DNA of 64,000 nt from Streptacidiphilus rugosus AM-16 (GTDB lineage Bacteria > Actinomycetota > Actinomycetes > Streptomycetales > Streptomycetaceae). The stretch is from assembly GCF_000744655.1 (NCBI RefSeq), contig NZ_JQMJ01000004.1:2790001-2854000 (forward strand), in the 5' to 3' direction. This document shows, in pieces, positions 7,375-16,965 of this stretch. Position numbers and translations under genes: made by a program. The notes under the pieces were generated by a model, which saw only the letters and a list, made by a program, of their open reading frames with translations, was not told where the DNA came from and did not search any database. Positions within the stretch are counted from its first letter, which is position 1. Each line of letters starts with the position of its first letter.

Positions 7375-8628
7375 ATGACCGTGGTCGAACACGCCGCAGG
7401 GACCGAGGACAACACCACGCCGCTGCCCCCGCTCCGCCGGAACTGGCGCTTCCAGCTCCTGTGGGCCGGCTCGGCGGCGTCGCTCACCGGGATCGGCGCC
7501 GCCGACGTCGCCTACCCGTTGACGATCCTGGCGCTCACCGGCTCGCCCGCCTGGGCCGGCCTCTTCGGCCTGCTGCAGGCCACGGCGACCGTGCTCTGCG
7601 GGCTGCCCGCCGGTGTCCTGCTCGACCGCCACGACCGGCGCCGCGTGCTGCTGGTCACCGAGTCGATGCGGGTGGCGGCCACCGTCTCGGTCGCGGCCGC
7701 CTTCGTGCTCCACCGCCTGACGCTCACCCAACTGCTGCTCGTCGCCGTCGTCCTGGGCGCCGCGCAGCCTCTCGGCGGCGCCGCCCGCATGCTGCTGGTC
7801 CGTGCCGTGGTCGCGCCCGAACAGCTGACCGCGGCGCTCACCCAGGACGAGCTGCGCGTCGGGATCGCGGAACTCGCGGGCCCGCCCCTGGGCGGCCTGC
7901 TCTACGGGCTCGGCCGCGCCCTGCCCTTCCTCTTCAGCGCGCTCGGCTTCGCGGTGTCGCTCCTCTGCGCACTGATCGTGCGTCCGCAGCAGCCCGCCCC
8001 GACCGACGCCTCCGCCGGATTCGGCACCGTCTTCGACGGCATCCGGGCGCTGTGGCGCGAGCCCGCCCTGCGGACCGCGCTGCTGCTGGTCACGGTCCTG
8101 AACGCCTGCGGCGCGCCACTGACCCTGGCGGTCATCTACCGGCTGCGCGAGCAGCACACCGCGTCCTGGGCCATCGGAGCGGCGCTGACCGGCACCGCGG
8201 TCGGCGCTCTGGCCGGAGCCGGCCTGGTCGGCTTCCTGCACCGCCACTTCCGTCCGGGCACCCTGCTGATCGGCGTCGTCGCCGTCGAGGTCCCGGTCTT
8301 CGCCGCGCTGGGCTTCGTCCACGGGCCGTGGGCCGTCGGCGCGCTGCTGGCCGTCGGCATGCTGGGCGTCCCGACCCTGAGCGTGCTGCTGGACGTCCTG
8401 ATCTTCCGCCAGGTCCCGGACGCGCAGCGGGGACGCGCCATCACGGCGACCATGACGGTGGTGGGCCTCGGCATCCCGCTCGGCACCGGCGCGGCCGGCC
8501 TGCTGCTGCAGTTGCTGGGCGGCACCCGCGCGGTCCTGGTCCTGGCCGCCGCGCTGGCCGCCGGCGCGGCCTGGGCCACCGCCCAGCGCGGCCTCCGCAC
8601 CGCGAACTGGCCCGCCGACCGCGGCTGA
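7375..8628 (+). CDS. MFS transporter (MFS_3/enterobactin-exporter-like)
   Basis: 417 aa with about 12 hydrophobic segments. The loop after TM2 reads GVLLDRHDRRRVLLVTESMR, the DRxxRR signature between TM2 and TM3 of major facilitator exporters. The TM3-TM5 region (QPLGGAARMLLVRAVV, DELRVGIAELAGPPLGG) resembles the EntS-like MFS_3 group. GGGGGAG lies 6 bases before ATG 7375. It is probably a drug or metabolite efflux pump under the divergent ArsR-type regulator. Confidence 0.82.
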   Translation: MTVVEHAAGTEDNTTPLPPLRRNWRFQLLWAGSAASLTGIGAADVAYPLTILALTGSPAWAGLFGLLQATATVLCGLPAGVLLDRHDRRRVLLVTESMRVAATVSVAAAFVLHRLTLTQLLLVAVVLGAAQPLGGAARMLLVRAVVAPEQLTAALTQDELRVGIAELAGPPLGGLLYGLGRALPFLFSALGFAVSLLCALIVRPQQPAPTDASAGFGTVFDGIRALWREPALRTALLLVTVLNACGAPLTLAVIYRLREQHTASWAIGAALTGTAVGALAGAGLVGFLHRHFRPGTLLIGVVAVEVPVFAALGFVHGPWAVGALLAVGMLGVPTLSVLLDVLIFRQVPDAQRGRAITATMTVVGLGIPLGTGAAGLLLQLLGGTRAVLVLAAALAAGAAWATAQRGLRTANWPADRG

Positions 8629-8778
8629 GCCCCCGCTCCCCGACCGTGGGCGACCGCGATGCGGGGGTCGGCGCCGAACGAGGTCGAACGACGCCGACGG
8701 CGTGCGGGCGGATTGCCTACGAGGCGGCGTGGATGGGTAGTTGCTACCGCAGGGGACACGGCTCGGGGTGGTGGCTGG

Positions 8779-9630
8779 ATGATCGGCGACATGTGGGCAC
8801 TGGCGATGCGCCTGGAGCATCCCGCGCGGGACGGCGTCGCCGTCGACGAGCCCGCGATGCTCACACTCGTCGCCTACGACGGCGAGGCACACCAGGTGGA
8901 CGGGCTGATCCCGGTGGACCCGGTCGAATGGGAGGCCTGGCGCACGGCCGCGGACCGCTACCTCGTGATGGTCCTCAGCGCGGCCGGCGTGCTCGACGTC
9001 GCGGAGCGTCGGGCCCAGCGCGCGGCGGGCCGACTGCTGACCGGCGCGAGACGCCGGGCGGCGCACGCGGCCGAGGCCGAGTACGCCGCCGCCGCAGCCG
9101 ACTACGCCGACGCCGTCCGCGTCGCCACGACGGCCTACTGGCCGATCCACTGCGAGATCGAGCGCAGGCTCGAGTCACGGGCCGCGGCCCTGCGCTGGCT
9201 GGAGATCCGGAGCCGGTTCGCCGGGCAGGGCACCGAACAGGTCTGGGGCTGGTCGCTGCGCGAGCTCGAACCGGAACGACAGCCGGGCCTGGTCGAACTG
9301 ACCGTCTTCCGCTGGGACGGCGAGACCACGGCGGCCCCGGCCGACTTCGTCTCCCCCGACCGCTTCGGCGCGCAGGAACTGGACCGCGAACTGCTGAGGC
9401 TCCGGGCGAAGTGGACGGTCCGCCGGATCGTCTGGGCCGAGGCGGCCCGTCTCCGGGTCGAGGCGGACAACGGCGGTGTCCCCTTCGCCCTGTGGTGGCG
9501 CGCGGTCACCGCCCGCGTGGACGCCTCGGAGAAGGTCGTCCCACCCCGCTCCCCGTCCGACGCCTTCACCGGCCCCCCACCCCCCTCCCCCGGCCGCCGC
9601 CGCATCGAGGTCCTCCAACTGCCGGAGTAG
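8779..9630 (+). CDS. Conserved hypothetical protein, Ala/Arg-rich helical
   Basis: 283 aa from ATG 8779; ATG 8791 is an alternative. Residues about 75-130 are a long Ala/Arg/Glu-rich helix, probably coiled coil. They are followed by a mixed region (GTEQVWGWSLRELEPERQPG, VELTVFRWDG) and a Pro-rich tail near SPSDAFTGPPPPSPGRR. No signal peptide, membrane segment or known catalytic motif is visible. It stands alone after the MFS gene. I do not recognise the family. Confidence 0.5.
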   Translation: MIGDMWALAMRLEHPARDGVAVDEPAMLTLVAYDGEAHQVDGLIPVDPVEWEAWRTAADRYLVMVLSAAGVLDVAERRAQRAAGRLLTGARRRAAHAAEAEYAAAAADYADAVRVATTAYWPIHCEIERRLESRAAALRWLEIRSRFAGQGTEQVWGWSLRELEPERQPGLVELTVFRWDGETTAAPADFVSPDRFGAQELDRELLRLRAKWTVRRIVWAEAARLRVEADNGGVPFALWWRAVTARVDASEKVVPPRSPSDAFTGPPPPSPGRRRIEVLQLPE

Positions 9631-10097
9631 CCCCGCCGATCGCATCCCGCTCCGCGCTCGGGCGCGGGCGCGGGGCGGTCGCGTGGACCTGGGTGGGAAG
9701 GATGGGTTCGCGTCACCCCAGCTCCGCCGCGATGCCCGCGGACACCGACCCGGCAACGGGCCCGGCACACCATCCGAGCGGCGACGGCGAGCCAAGCTGC
9801 TGCGCCACGGCGACATTGGACGCCCTGGTGCGGGCGTCGTGCGGGCCGCCGCCCACGCGAAGCGGAGAGTGGTTCCTCCGCCTGCGCGGCCGAGCACCTG
9901 GCTGGTCCCCCGGCGGCAGAGCCTGACGCATTCAACTCGGCTGCGGCGTACTGCCACCTGCGGACAAGCCCGCGCGCACATCCGGCGCGGGCGGCTGCCA
10001 CGGACGAGATCGGCAACGCGAGTTCCACCCCGACTCGATGGCCGACCGCCCCCGGACGCCGGCCCCGCCCCCGCTCCACGCCGGACCCGACCACAGG
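9631..10097. other. Gene-free G+C-rich stretch
   Basis: About 470 bp with no reading frame I can support on either strand. Its right end (about 10030-10097) shows weak similarity to the 194-bp repeat unit that follows, so it may hold an older decayed copy. Confidence 0.5.
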
Positions 10098-10598
10098 GCG
10101 CGCCGCGCGCAGCGGACCGCGCTACGCCGCTGCCGCGTTGGAGGCGCCAGGGACGGCCTCCTGCGCGGCGGAGTCCGCGTGAGCTTGAGTCGGCAGAGCG
10201 AGTTCAGCGGGCCATTCCGATTCCGGGGCCGACCACGCAGGGGCAGCGGATCCCGACCGCGCTCACCACCCCGCGACGGACCGGGCCGCAGGCGCGCCGC
10301 GCGCAGCGGACCGCGCTACGCCGCTGCCGCGTTGGAGGCGCCAGGAACGGCCTCCTGCGCGGCGGAGTCCGCGTGAGCTTGAGTCGGCAGAGCGAGTTCA
10401 GCGGGCCATTCCGATTCCGGGGCCGACCACGCAGGGGCACCGGATCCCGACCGCGCTCACCACCCCGCGACGGACCGGGCCGCAGGCGCGCCGCGCGCGG
10501 CGCAGCGGACCGCGCTACGCCGCTGCCGCGTTGGAGGCGCCAGGAACGGCCTCCTGCGCGGCGGAGTCCGCGTGAGCTTGAGTCGGCAGAGCGAGTTC
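10098..10598. repeat. Tandem copies of the 3' end of the adjacent MFS gene
   Basis: Copy A (10098-10291) and copy B (10292-10490) are about 194 bp and differ at only a few bases. Copy C (10491-10598) is the true 3' end of the MFS gene transcribed leftwards from 11738. On the minus strand copies A and B still encode the same C-terminus (ELALPTQAHADSAAQEAV, then PGASNAAAA and a TAG stop). They are preceded by residues that parallel the gene (ARSGSAAP against ARAGSTAAP) with small in-frame insertions. Copies B and C differ by a 5-bp insertion near 10499-10503. Confidence 0.85.
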
Positions 10599-11738
10599 GG
10601 GCCACTCCGGGGCCGCGGTGGAGCCCGCGCGGGCGACGAGGACGAGGGGGCCGGTGACGGCGAGGAGGACCAGGGCGAGGGTCGCGCCCATGCCGGGGTA
10701 GCCGGCGTCGGTCGCCAGCAGGGTGCCGGCGAGCGGGCCGCAGGCCACGCCGATCGAGGAGGCGGAGCCGGCCAGGACACCCCAGCGGCCCTCCCGGTCC
10801 AGGGAAGCGGCCAGGCCGAGGAGGTAGCTCAGGACGAAGGGGTAGACGGCGTTCCAGGCGATCTCGCCGACCGCGAAGGGCGCGGCGCGGTGCGCGCTGC
10901 CGGTCACCAGGACGCAGCCGGCGATCGCAAGCGTGCCGGCGCCGATCGGCAGGGCGGGCCCGAAGCGGGAGCCGACCACCCCCGCGCCGAGCGTGCCGAT
11001 CAGGCCCGCCCCGAGCGCCGCCGCGAACACCGCGCCGAGGACCGCCTCGGTGAGCCCCGCCCGGTCCAGGCCGATCCGGCCGCTCACCCCCCACAGGGCG
11101 TTCTGCGTCAGTGACCAGAGCATCAGGCAGACGGCCAGGGTGATGCCCGAGCGCATGCGCGGCATCGGCAGCGGGGTTCGCCCACCCGGTGACCGTCGTC
11201 CGCTCGTGCCCGCGCCGGACGCGCGAGCGCCCGGCAGGCCGCGCATCGCGGGCAGCGCGAGCGCGCCGGTCACGGCGATGGAGCCGAAGGCGAGGCCGTG
11301 GCCGCTGCCGAGATGAGGCAGGGTCAGGAAGATCGCACTCGCCAGACCGGAGGTCACCAGCAGGCCGATCACGGAGACCCGGTGCGGGTCGCCGCGCCGG
11401 GCCAGGACCGAGGCGGCGACCGCCGTCGCCGCGCCGGAGCCTGCCCCGCCGAGCACGCAGCCGAGCAGGAGCAGCGGCAGGGCGTGGGTCAGCGCGGCCA
11501 GACCGAAGCCCGCGGCCACCATGACCAGCGCGGTCCTGGCCACCCGGGCCGGACCGAGTCGGGAGACCCTGCCGGTCAGCACGATGCCGGCGAGCGCGGA
11601 GGCGAGCAGCAGCCCGCTGCCCACCCCGCCCGCCTCGGTCGGGCTGAGCCCGAAGTCCGTGCCGAGCCGGCCGACCAGGGTCGGCAGCAGGTACGGGGCG
11701 AGGTACCCGGCACAGAACAGGGCGACAAGCGCGAGCAC
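10515..11738 (-). CDS. MFS transporter
   Basis: 407 aa from GTG 11738, with about 12 hydrophobic segments (LALVALFCAGYLAPYLLPTL first). The motif LTGRVSRLGPARVARTALVM fits the TM2-TM3 loop of sugar-efflux or drug-efflux MFS proteins. A loop rich in Gly, Arg and Pro separates the halves (SGRRSPGGRTPLPMPRMRSG). The last 25 codons are duplicated twice downstream as a tandem array. A dyad about 120 bp upstream may be a regulator site. Substrate unknown. Confidence 0.8.
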   Translation of the reverse strand: MLALVALFCAGYLAPYLLPTLVGRLGTDFGLSPTEAGGVGSGLLLASALAGIVLTGRVSRLGPARVARTALVMVAAGFGLAALTHALPLLLLGCVLGGAGSGAATAVAASVLARRGDPHRVSVIGLLVTSGLASAIFLTLPHLGSGHGLAFGSIAVTGALALPAMRGLPGARASGAGTSGRRSPGGRTPLPMPRMRSGITLAVCLMLWSLTQNALWGVSGRIGLDRAGLTEAVLGAVFAAALGAGLIGTLGAGVVGSRFGPALPIGAGTLAIAGCVLVTGSAHRAAPFAVGEIAWNAVYPFVLSYLLGLAASLDREGRWGVLAGSASSIGVACGPLAGTLLATDAGYPGMGATLALVLLAVTGPLVLVARAGSTAAPEWPELALPTQAHADSAAQEAVPGASNAAAA

Positions 11739-11854
11739 GGCGGCCTCGGAGGAAGCGGGGGCGGACCAGGGCGGTGGTGCGGCGCGCCCTACCCCCGTGC
11801 CGTGGTGCCGTCGAGCGGTGCGCAGGGAATGTCTATCAAAGCGGAAGGTGATCC

Positions 11855-11879
11855 AACAGATGGCCTTGAGCCACCTGTT
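11855..11879. promoter_or_regulatory. Dyad upstream of the MFS gene
   Basis: AACAGATGGC and GCCACCTGTT match at nine of ten positions around a 5-base centre. It lies in the promoter region of the leftward MFS gene. No dedicated regulator gene is adjacent. Confidence 0.4.
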
Positions 11880-11933
11880 TGCCCTGTTGTCCGGTTGACA
11901 CTACGTCGACATATGGATGAAAGCTGCTATTCG

Positions 11934-11976
11934 TCGGGCCGGGGGCGGCGTCGACGACGCACCGCCCCCGGCCCGA
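11934..11976 (-). terminator. Terminator of the ABC exporter gene
   Basis: A perfect 15-bp stem, TCGGGCCGGGGGCGG with CCGCCCCCGGCCCGA, and a 13-base loop. It starts 17 bp beyond the stop of the leftward ABC gene. There is no T-run. Confidence 0.75.
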
Positions 11977-11993
11977 CCTGTGGCGCGCAGCGC

Positions 11994-14900
11994 TCAGCGC
12001 ACCGCCGCCGTGGCCTCCTCCTCGCCGACGAACGCCCGCCACAGCCGCGCGTAGGCGCCGTCGGCCTGCAGCAGTTCGGCGTGGGTGCCGTCCTCCACGA
12101 TCCGGCCGTGGTCCATGACGACCACCCGGTCCGCACGGGCCGCCGTGCTGAGCCGGTGCGCGATCACCACGGTGGTGCGGCGCTTGCCGCCGTGCCTGGC
12201 CAGTCGGTCGGCGGCGCGGTTGACGGCCGCCTCGGTGGCCAGGTCCAGCGCCGCGGTCGCCTCGTCCAGCAGCAGCAGGTCCGGGTCGACCAGTTCGGCG
12301 CGGGCCAGGGCGATCAGCTGGCGCTGCCCGGCCGACAGGTTCCGGCCGCGCTCGCTGACCCGGTGGAGATAGCCGCCGTCCAGCCGCGCGATCATCTCGT
12401 GCGCGCCGACCGCGCGCGCGGCGGCCTCGACCTCGGCGTCCGCGGCGTCCGGTCGGCCGTAGGCGATGGCGTCGCGAATGGTGCCCGCGAAGAGGTACGC
12501 CTCCTGCGGCACCACGCCGAGCCGGTGCCGGTAGCCGGCCAGGTCCAGCTCGCGCACGTCGCGGCCGTCGACGCGGACCGCGCCGCCCGTCACGTCGTAG
12601 AACCTGGCCAGCAGCTTGACCAGCGTGGACTTACCCGCGCCGGTCTCGCCCACCAGTGCGACGGTCTGACCGGCGGGTATGCGCAGCTCCACGCCGGTGA
12701 TCGCCTCGGGCTTGCGGGCGGGTGCGGCCCGGACGGCTCCGGCGTCCGCGGCGCCCGGCCCGTCGTCGTCCGGATCCGGCGTGGCCACGAGCGCCGCGTT
12801 GTAGGCGAAGCGGACGTCGTCGAAGTGGACCTCACCGCGAAGCCTGCCGACCTCGGCCGGGCGTGCGGCCAGCGGCGTGGAGGTCGGGGTGCGCAGCAGC
12901 TCACGGATGCGGGTGAGGCCGACGGCCGCCTGCTGGTAGCCGTCGAAGACCTGCGAGAGCTGCTGCACCGGGGAGAAGAACAGGTCGATGTAGAGCAGGT
13001 AGGCCACCAGGGCGCCGGTGGTGAGCGTCCCGGCGTTGACCCGGTTCGCGCCGACGATCAGCACCAGCGCGGCGGCGATGCTGGAGAGCAGCTGCACGAA
13101 GGGGAAGTAGAGCGATATGTACAGCTGCGCCCTGACCCTGGTGCGCCGGTACGCGTCGCTGCGCTCGGCGAAGCGGTCGCGGTTGTGCTCCTCGCGCAGG
13201 AAGGCCTGCACGATGCGCATGCCCGCGACGTTCTCCTGAAGGTCGGCGTTGACCGTGCTGACCCTCTCCCGGCTCAGCCGGTAGACCTTGGAGGACTTGG
13301 CACGGAAGAGCAGCGTCGCCGCGATCAGCACCGGCAGCACCGCGAAGACGTAGAGCGCGAGGCCCGCGTCGAGCACCAGCAGCACGACGAAGATGCCGCC
13401 GAAGGTGAGCAGGCTGACCACCGCCGTGACGACGCCGGTCTGCAGGAAGGAGCTCAGCGCGTCGACGTCGGTGGTCATCCGGGTCATGATCCGGCCGCCG
13501 AGCTCGCGCTCGTAGTAGTCGAGGCCGAGCCGCTGCAGATGGGCGAAGATCTTGACGCGCAGGCTGTAGAGCACGCGCTCGCCGGTGCGGCCGCTGACCT
13601 GGGTCTCGACCGTCTGGACACCCCAGTCGGCCAGCACGATCAGCAGCGCGACCAATGAGACCGCGGCGACCGCTCCGCCCGCCGCCTTCGTCACGCCGTC
13701 GTCGATGCCGTGCCGGATCAGGATCGGCAGGGCCAGCGAGGCGCCCGCGTCCAGGGCCACCAGCAGCAGGGCCAGCAACAGCGGAGCCTTGAACGGCGCC
13801 AGCATCCGGCGCAGGTTGAAGCCGGGATCGGCCCTGCGCGCCTCCTCCAGCGGGATCGCCGGGGTCTCGTCGGCGGGCGGCAGCGCGGCCACCTTGGCCA
13901 GCAGCTCCGGTGTGGCGGCCATGCTGCCCATCGCGGAGTGCATGCCGCCCGGACCGCCGCCGTGACCGCCGGCCGCCGCGCCGGCCCGGCCGGTCGGGGC
14001 CGGAGCGTCAGGGTCCAGTTCGGGGAACCGTTCGCGGTCCCAGAGCTCGGGCGTGACTCCGTCCGGACGCGGCGCGGCGTCGGCCGCGGCCTCGGCGTCC
14101 AGCTCGGCGACGCGGCGCTCGGCGTCCTCGAGCTCCGCCGCGAGGACGGAGTCCGTCAGCAGCTGGGCAGCCGGGTCGGCCTGCCGGATGTCCCCGGCCA
14201 TGGCGTCGGGGTCGGTGAGCAGGGAGCGGTAGAGCGGGCAGCGGGCTTCCAGCTCGGCGTGCGTGCCGATGTCGACGAGCCGGCCGCGCTCCAGCACGCC
14301 GATCCGGTCGGCGAGCTGGAGGGTGGAGCGGCGGTGGGCGATCAGCAGGGTGGTGCGGCCGGCCATGACCGTGCGCAGTGCCTCGTGGATCTCCGCCTCG
14401 ACCTGGGCGTCGACGGCCGAGGTGGCGTCGTCGAGCAGCAGGATGTGCGGGTCGGCCAGGATCGCGCGGGCGAGGGCCACGCGCTGGCGCTGGCCGCCGG
14501 AGAGGGTGAGACCCTGCTCGCCGACGACCGTGTCGTAGCCCGCGGGCAGCTCGGAGATGAAGCCGTGGGCCTGGGCCGCGCGTGCGGCGGCCACCACCTC
14601 GTCCTCGGTGGCGTCGGGTCGGCCGTAGGAGATGTTGGTCCGCACCGACTCGGAGAAGAGGAAGCTGTCCTCCGGCACGATGCCGATGGCGGCGCGCAGC
14701 GAGCGCAGGGTGAGGTCGCGGACGTCGTGGCCGTGCACGCGGACCGTGCCGGCGGTGGCGTCGTAGAAGCGCGGGACGAGCATGCCGACCGTCGACTTGC
14801 CGGAGCCCGAGGCGCCGACCAGCGCGACCGTCTCCCCGGCGCGCAGGCTGAGGTTGAGTCCGCGCAGCACGGGCTCGGCGGAGGAGGCGTAGCCGAAGTC

Positions 14901-16115
14901 CACGTCCTCGAAGGAGACCGCGGGGTTCCGGGAGGCGGCGGACCCGGCTGCGTGGGACGGGTTCTCTCCCACCGTGCCGTCGGGGGCGTCCGCGTCGCGG
15001 TCCGCAGCGTCGAGCTCGGCCATCTCGTCGAGCCCGTCGAGGTCGTCCAGCCCCGCCAGCCCGTCCAGCTCGTCGATCTCCAGATCGATCGCGGAGGCGC
15101 GCTCCTCGATCACCGGGCGCTCGTCGATCAGCTGGAGCACCCGCTCGACGCTGGCGCGGGCCTGCTGGCCCACGGTGAGCAGCATGGTGAGCATCCGGAC
15201 CGGGCCGGTCATCTGCGCGAGGTAGGTGGAGAAGGCGACGAAGGTGCCCAGGGAGACCTCGCCCTGGACCGCCAGCCAGCCGCCGAGCGCCAGCACGGCC
15301 ACCTGGCCGAGGGCGGGGATGGCCTGCATGGCGGGGCCGTAGCGGGCGTTGAGCCTGATGCCCCGCAGCCGCCTGGCGTACAGGCGGCGGCTGGTGGACT
15401 CCAGCCGCCCGAGCTCCTGCTCCTCCTGGCCGAAGCCCTTGACGACACGGACGCCGGAGACTGCTCCGTCGACCACGCCGGCGACCCGGCCGGCCTCCTG
15501 CTGGGCGGACCAGGTGGCCGGGAAGAGCCGCTTGCGACTGAGCTGGGCGAACCACCACAGCGCGGGGGCCATCGCCAGCGCGATCAGGGTCAGCGTCGGC
15601 GACAGGAAGAACATCACCACGAGGGAGAGCAGGAACATCAGGACGTTGCCGGTCATCATCGGCAGCATCGAGAGGATCCCGACGATCATCTGCAGGTCGG
15701 AGGTGGCACGACCGACGACCTGTCCGGTGTCCAGGCTGTCCTGCTTGGCGCCGTCGAGCCGGGTCAGCGAGTCGAAGAGGTCCTGGCGCATGTCGTGCTG
15801 GACGTCCATGGCCAGCCGACCGCCCCAGTAGCGGCGCACCAGGGTCAGCAGGAAGACCACGACGGCCGCCGCGACGAGGGCGATGGCCCACGGCGCGAGC
15901 GGGCTGCTGTGGGTGGTGATGACGTCGTCGATGATGTGGCGGGGCACCAGCGGCACCAGCGCGGTGATGGCCATGCCGAGCAGCGAGGCGCCGAAGGACA
16001 GCAGCACGTTCGCGCGGTAGCGCCAGGCGTACCCGCTCAGCCGACGCAGCCATCCGGACCGGGGCCCGGCGGACGGGGTGGCGGCTTCCCCCTGAGACTT
16101 ATGAGCCTGAGACAT
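11994..16115 (-). CDS. Fused double ABC exporter (TMD-NBD-TMD-NBD in one chain)
   Basis: 1373 aa, twice the usual half-transporter. TMD1 spans about residues 30-320. An acidic Asp/Leu-rich linker follows (DELDGLAGLDDLDGLDEMAE, about 345-385). NBD1 has Walker A GASGSGKST (about 432), signature LSGGQRQ and Walker B ILLLDDATSAVD. After another spacer come TMD2 and NBD2 with GETGAGKST (about 1155), NLSAGQRQ and LLLLDEATAALD. NBD1 has Asp where the catalytic Glu normally follows Walker B (LLDDA against LLDEA), so one ATP site is probably degenerate, as in heterodimeric exporters. A multidrug or lipid exporter is likely. ATG 16115 has no Shine-Dalgarno in front; the upstream TTAGCGAGCGTAA may be promoter or operator. 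Confidence 0.9.
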   Translation of the reverse strand: MSQAHKSQGEAATPSAGPRSGWLRRLSGYAWRYRANVLLSFGASLLGMAITALVPLVPRHIIDDVITTHSSPLAPWAIALVAAAVVVFLLTLVRRYWGGRLAMDVQHDMRQDLFDSLTRLDGAKQDSLDTGQVVGRATSDLQMIVGILSMLPMMTGNVLMFLLSLVVMFFLSPTLTLIALAMAPALWWFAQLSRKRLFPATWSAQQEAGRVAGVVDGAVSGVRVVKGFGQEEQELGRLESTSRRLYARRLRGIRLNARYGPAMQAIPALGQVAVLALGGWLAVQGEVSLGTFVAFSTYLAQMTGPVRMLTMLLTVGQQARASVERVLQLIDERPVIEERASAIDLEIDELDGLAGLDDLDGLDEMAELDAADRDADAPDGTVGENPSHAAGSAASRNPAVSFEDVDFGYASSAEPVLRGLNLSLRAGETVALVGASGSGKSTVGMLVPRFYDATAGTVRVHGHDVRDLTLRSLRAAIGIVPEDSFLFSESVRTNISYGRPDATEDEVVAAARAAQAHGFISELPAGYDTVVGEQGLTLSGGQRQRVALARAILADPHILLLDDATSAVDAQVEAEIHEALRTVMAGRTTLLIAHRRSTLQLADRIGVLERGRLVDIGTHAELEARCPLYRSLLTDPDAMAGDIRQADPAAQLLTDSVLAAELEDAERRVAELDAEAAADAAPRPDGVTPELWDRERFPELDPDAPAPTGRAGAAAGGHGGGPGGMHSAMGSMAATPELLAKVAALPPADETPAIPLEEARRADPGFNLRRMLAPFKAPLLLALLLVALDAGASLALPILIRHGIDDGVTKAAGGAVAAVSLVALLIVLADWGVQTVETQVSGRTGERVLYSLRVKIFAHLQRLGLDYYERELGGRIMTRMTTDVDALSSFLQTGVVTAVVSLLTFGGIFVVLLVLDAGLALYVFAVLPVLIAATLLFRAKSSKVYRLSRERVSTVNADLQENVAGMRIVQAFLREEHNRDRFAERSDAYRRTRVRAQLYISLYFPFVQLLSSIAAALVLIVGANRVNAGTLTTGALVAYLLYIDLFFSPVQQLSQVFDGYQQAAVGLTRIRELLRTPTSTPLAARPAEVGRLRGEVHFDDVRFAYNAALVATPDPDDDGPGAADAGAVRAAPARKPEAITGVELRIPAGQTVALVGETGAGKSTLVKLLARFYDVTGGAVRVDGRDVRELDLAGYRHRLGVVPQEAYLFAGTIRDAIAYGRPDAADAEVEAAARAVGAHEMIARLDGGYLHRVSERGRNLSAGQRQLIALARAELVDPDLLLLDEATAALDLATEAAVNRAADRLARHGGKRRTTVVIAHRLSTAARADRVVVMDHGRIVEDGTHAELLQADGAYARLWRAFVGEEEATAAVR

Positions 16116-16199
16116 AATTAGCGAGCGTAACTTTCTATCGGTCAGCTGTCCATGGCTGGGTCGGTGCTTACATCGGGGCCCGGCGGGGGCCTGCCGCTC

Positions 16200-16697
16200 T
16201 CACCAGCCACCCCAGCCGTAACCGCGCTCGACGGCGATCCGGACGACCAGCCGTCGATCGGCGACCATGGCGGCGCGGTACTCGTCCCAGTCCGGGTGCT
16301 CCCCGACGATCCGGCGGTAGACCTCGACCAGTTCGTCCACCGTCGCGTCGCCGGGCGAGGCCGAGACGGGTGTCAGTTCGGCCGTCCCCTCGACCACGGC
16401 GTAGGCGCCGAAGTCGGGGCGGGTCACGTACATGCTGACCCGAGGGTCCCGGCGGAGGTTGGCGACCTTGGCCCGGTCGGCGGTCGTGGAGAAGCGGATC
16501 ACCCCGCTCGCCCCGGCCTCGGGGTCGAAGTCGAAGCTCACATTGGAGAGCTGCGGGCGCCCGTCCCGCTTGAGGGTGACCACAGCTCCCTGGCGCGAGC
16601 CCGCGACCAGGTCGGCGAGGTCCTTCCGGACCCCCTCCGCCTTCTCTGCCTTCTCCGCGCTCTCCGCGCTCTCCGCCTGGTTCGCCGTGTCTGTCAT
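16200..16697 (-). CDS. PPOX-class F420/flavin-dependent oxidoreductase
   Basis: 165 aa. After a charged Ala/Glu N-terminus the split-barrel fold is recognisable: GAVVTLKRDGRPQLSNVSFD, RFSTTADRAKVANLRRDPRV, then SMYVTRPDFGAYAVVEGTAE. This is the pattern of Rv1155-like F420 (or FMN) binding enzymes. GGGAGGA lies before ATG 16697. It is transcribed in the same direction as the ABC exporter, 84 bp ahead of it, so co-transcription is possible. Substrate unknown. Confidence 0.8.
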   Translation of the reverse strand: MTDTANQAESAESAEKAEKAEGVRKDLADLVAGSRQGAVVTLKRDGRPQLSNVSFDFDPEAGASGVIRFSTTADRAKVANLRRDPRVSMYVTRPDFGAYAVVEGTAELTPVSASPGDATVDELVEVYRRIVGEHPDWDEYRAAMVADRRLVVRIAVERGYGWGGW

Positions 16698-16965
16698 CGT
16701 GCGTCCTCCCGTGCGCCGGATGCCACCTGGGTCAGCACCAGAGTGACGCGCACTGTTCCCGGACGCACCGGGCGCGGGCCCCGGAGGGGACCCGGCCTTG
16801 GTCGTAGGACGAGCGACCGAGCCCGGTCGCATGCCCGTCCGTCCGGACCCGTCGGGTCGGCACCGACCCGACGCCGTCAGCCCGAGGCCCGGCAGCGGGG
16901 GACCTGGCAGACCGGGACCCGGCGGCCCGGCAGCCGCCCGGGCGGGCGCCCTCGACCCGAGGCCG

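Noticed and set aside
9713-9931. Possible 72-codon minus-strand gene
   Set aside because: No ribosome binding site, no recognisable family, and weak codon pattern; not enough to support a gene.
11887-11925. TTGACA at 11895 as a promoter for a rightward gene
   Set aside because: No matching -10 at the right distance and no rightward gene follows; the ABC gene lies on the other strand.
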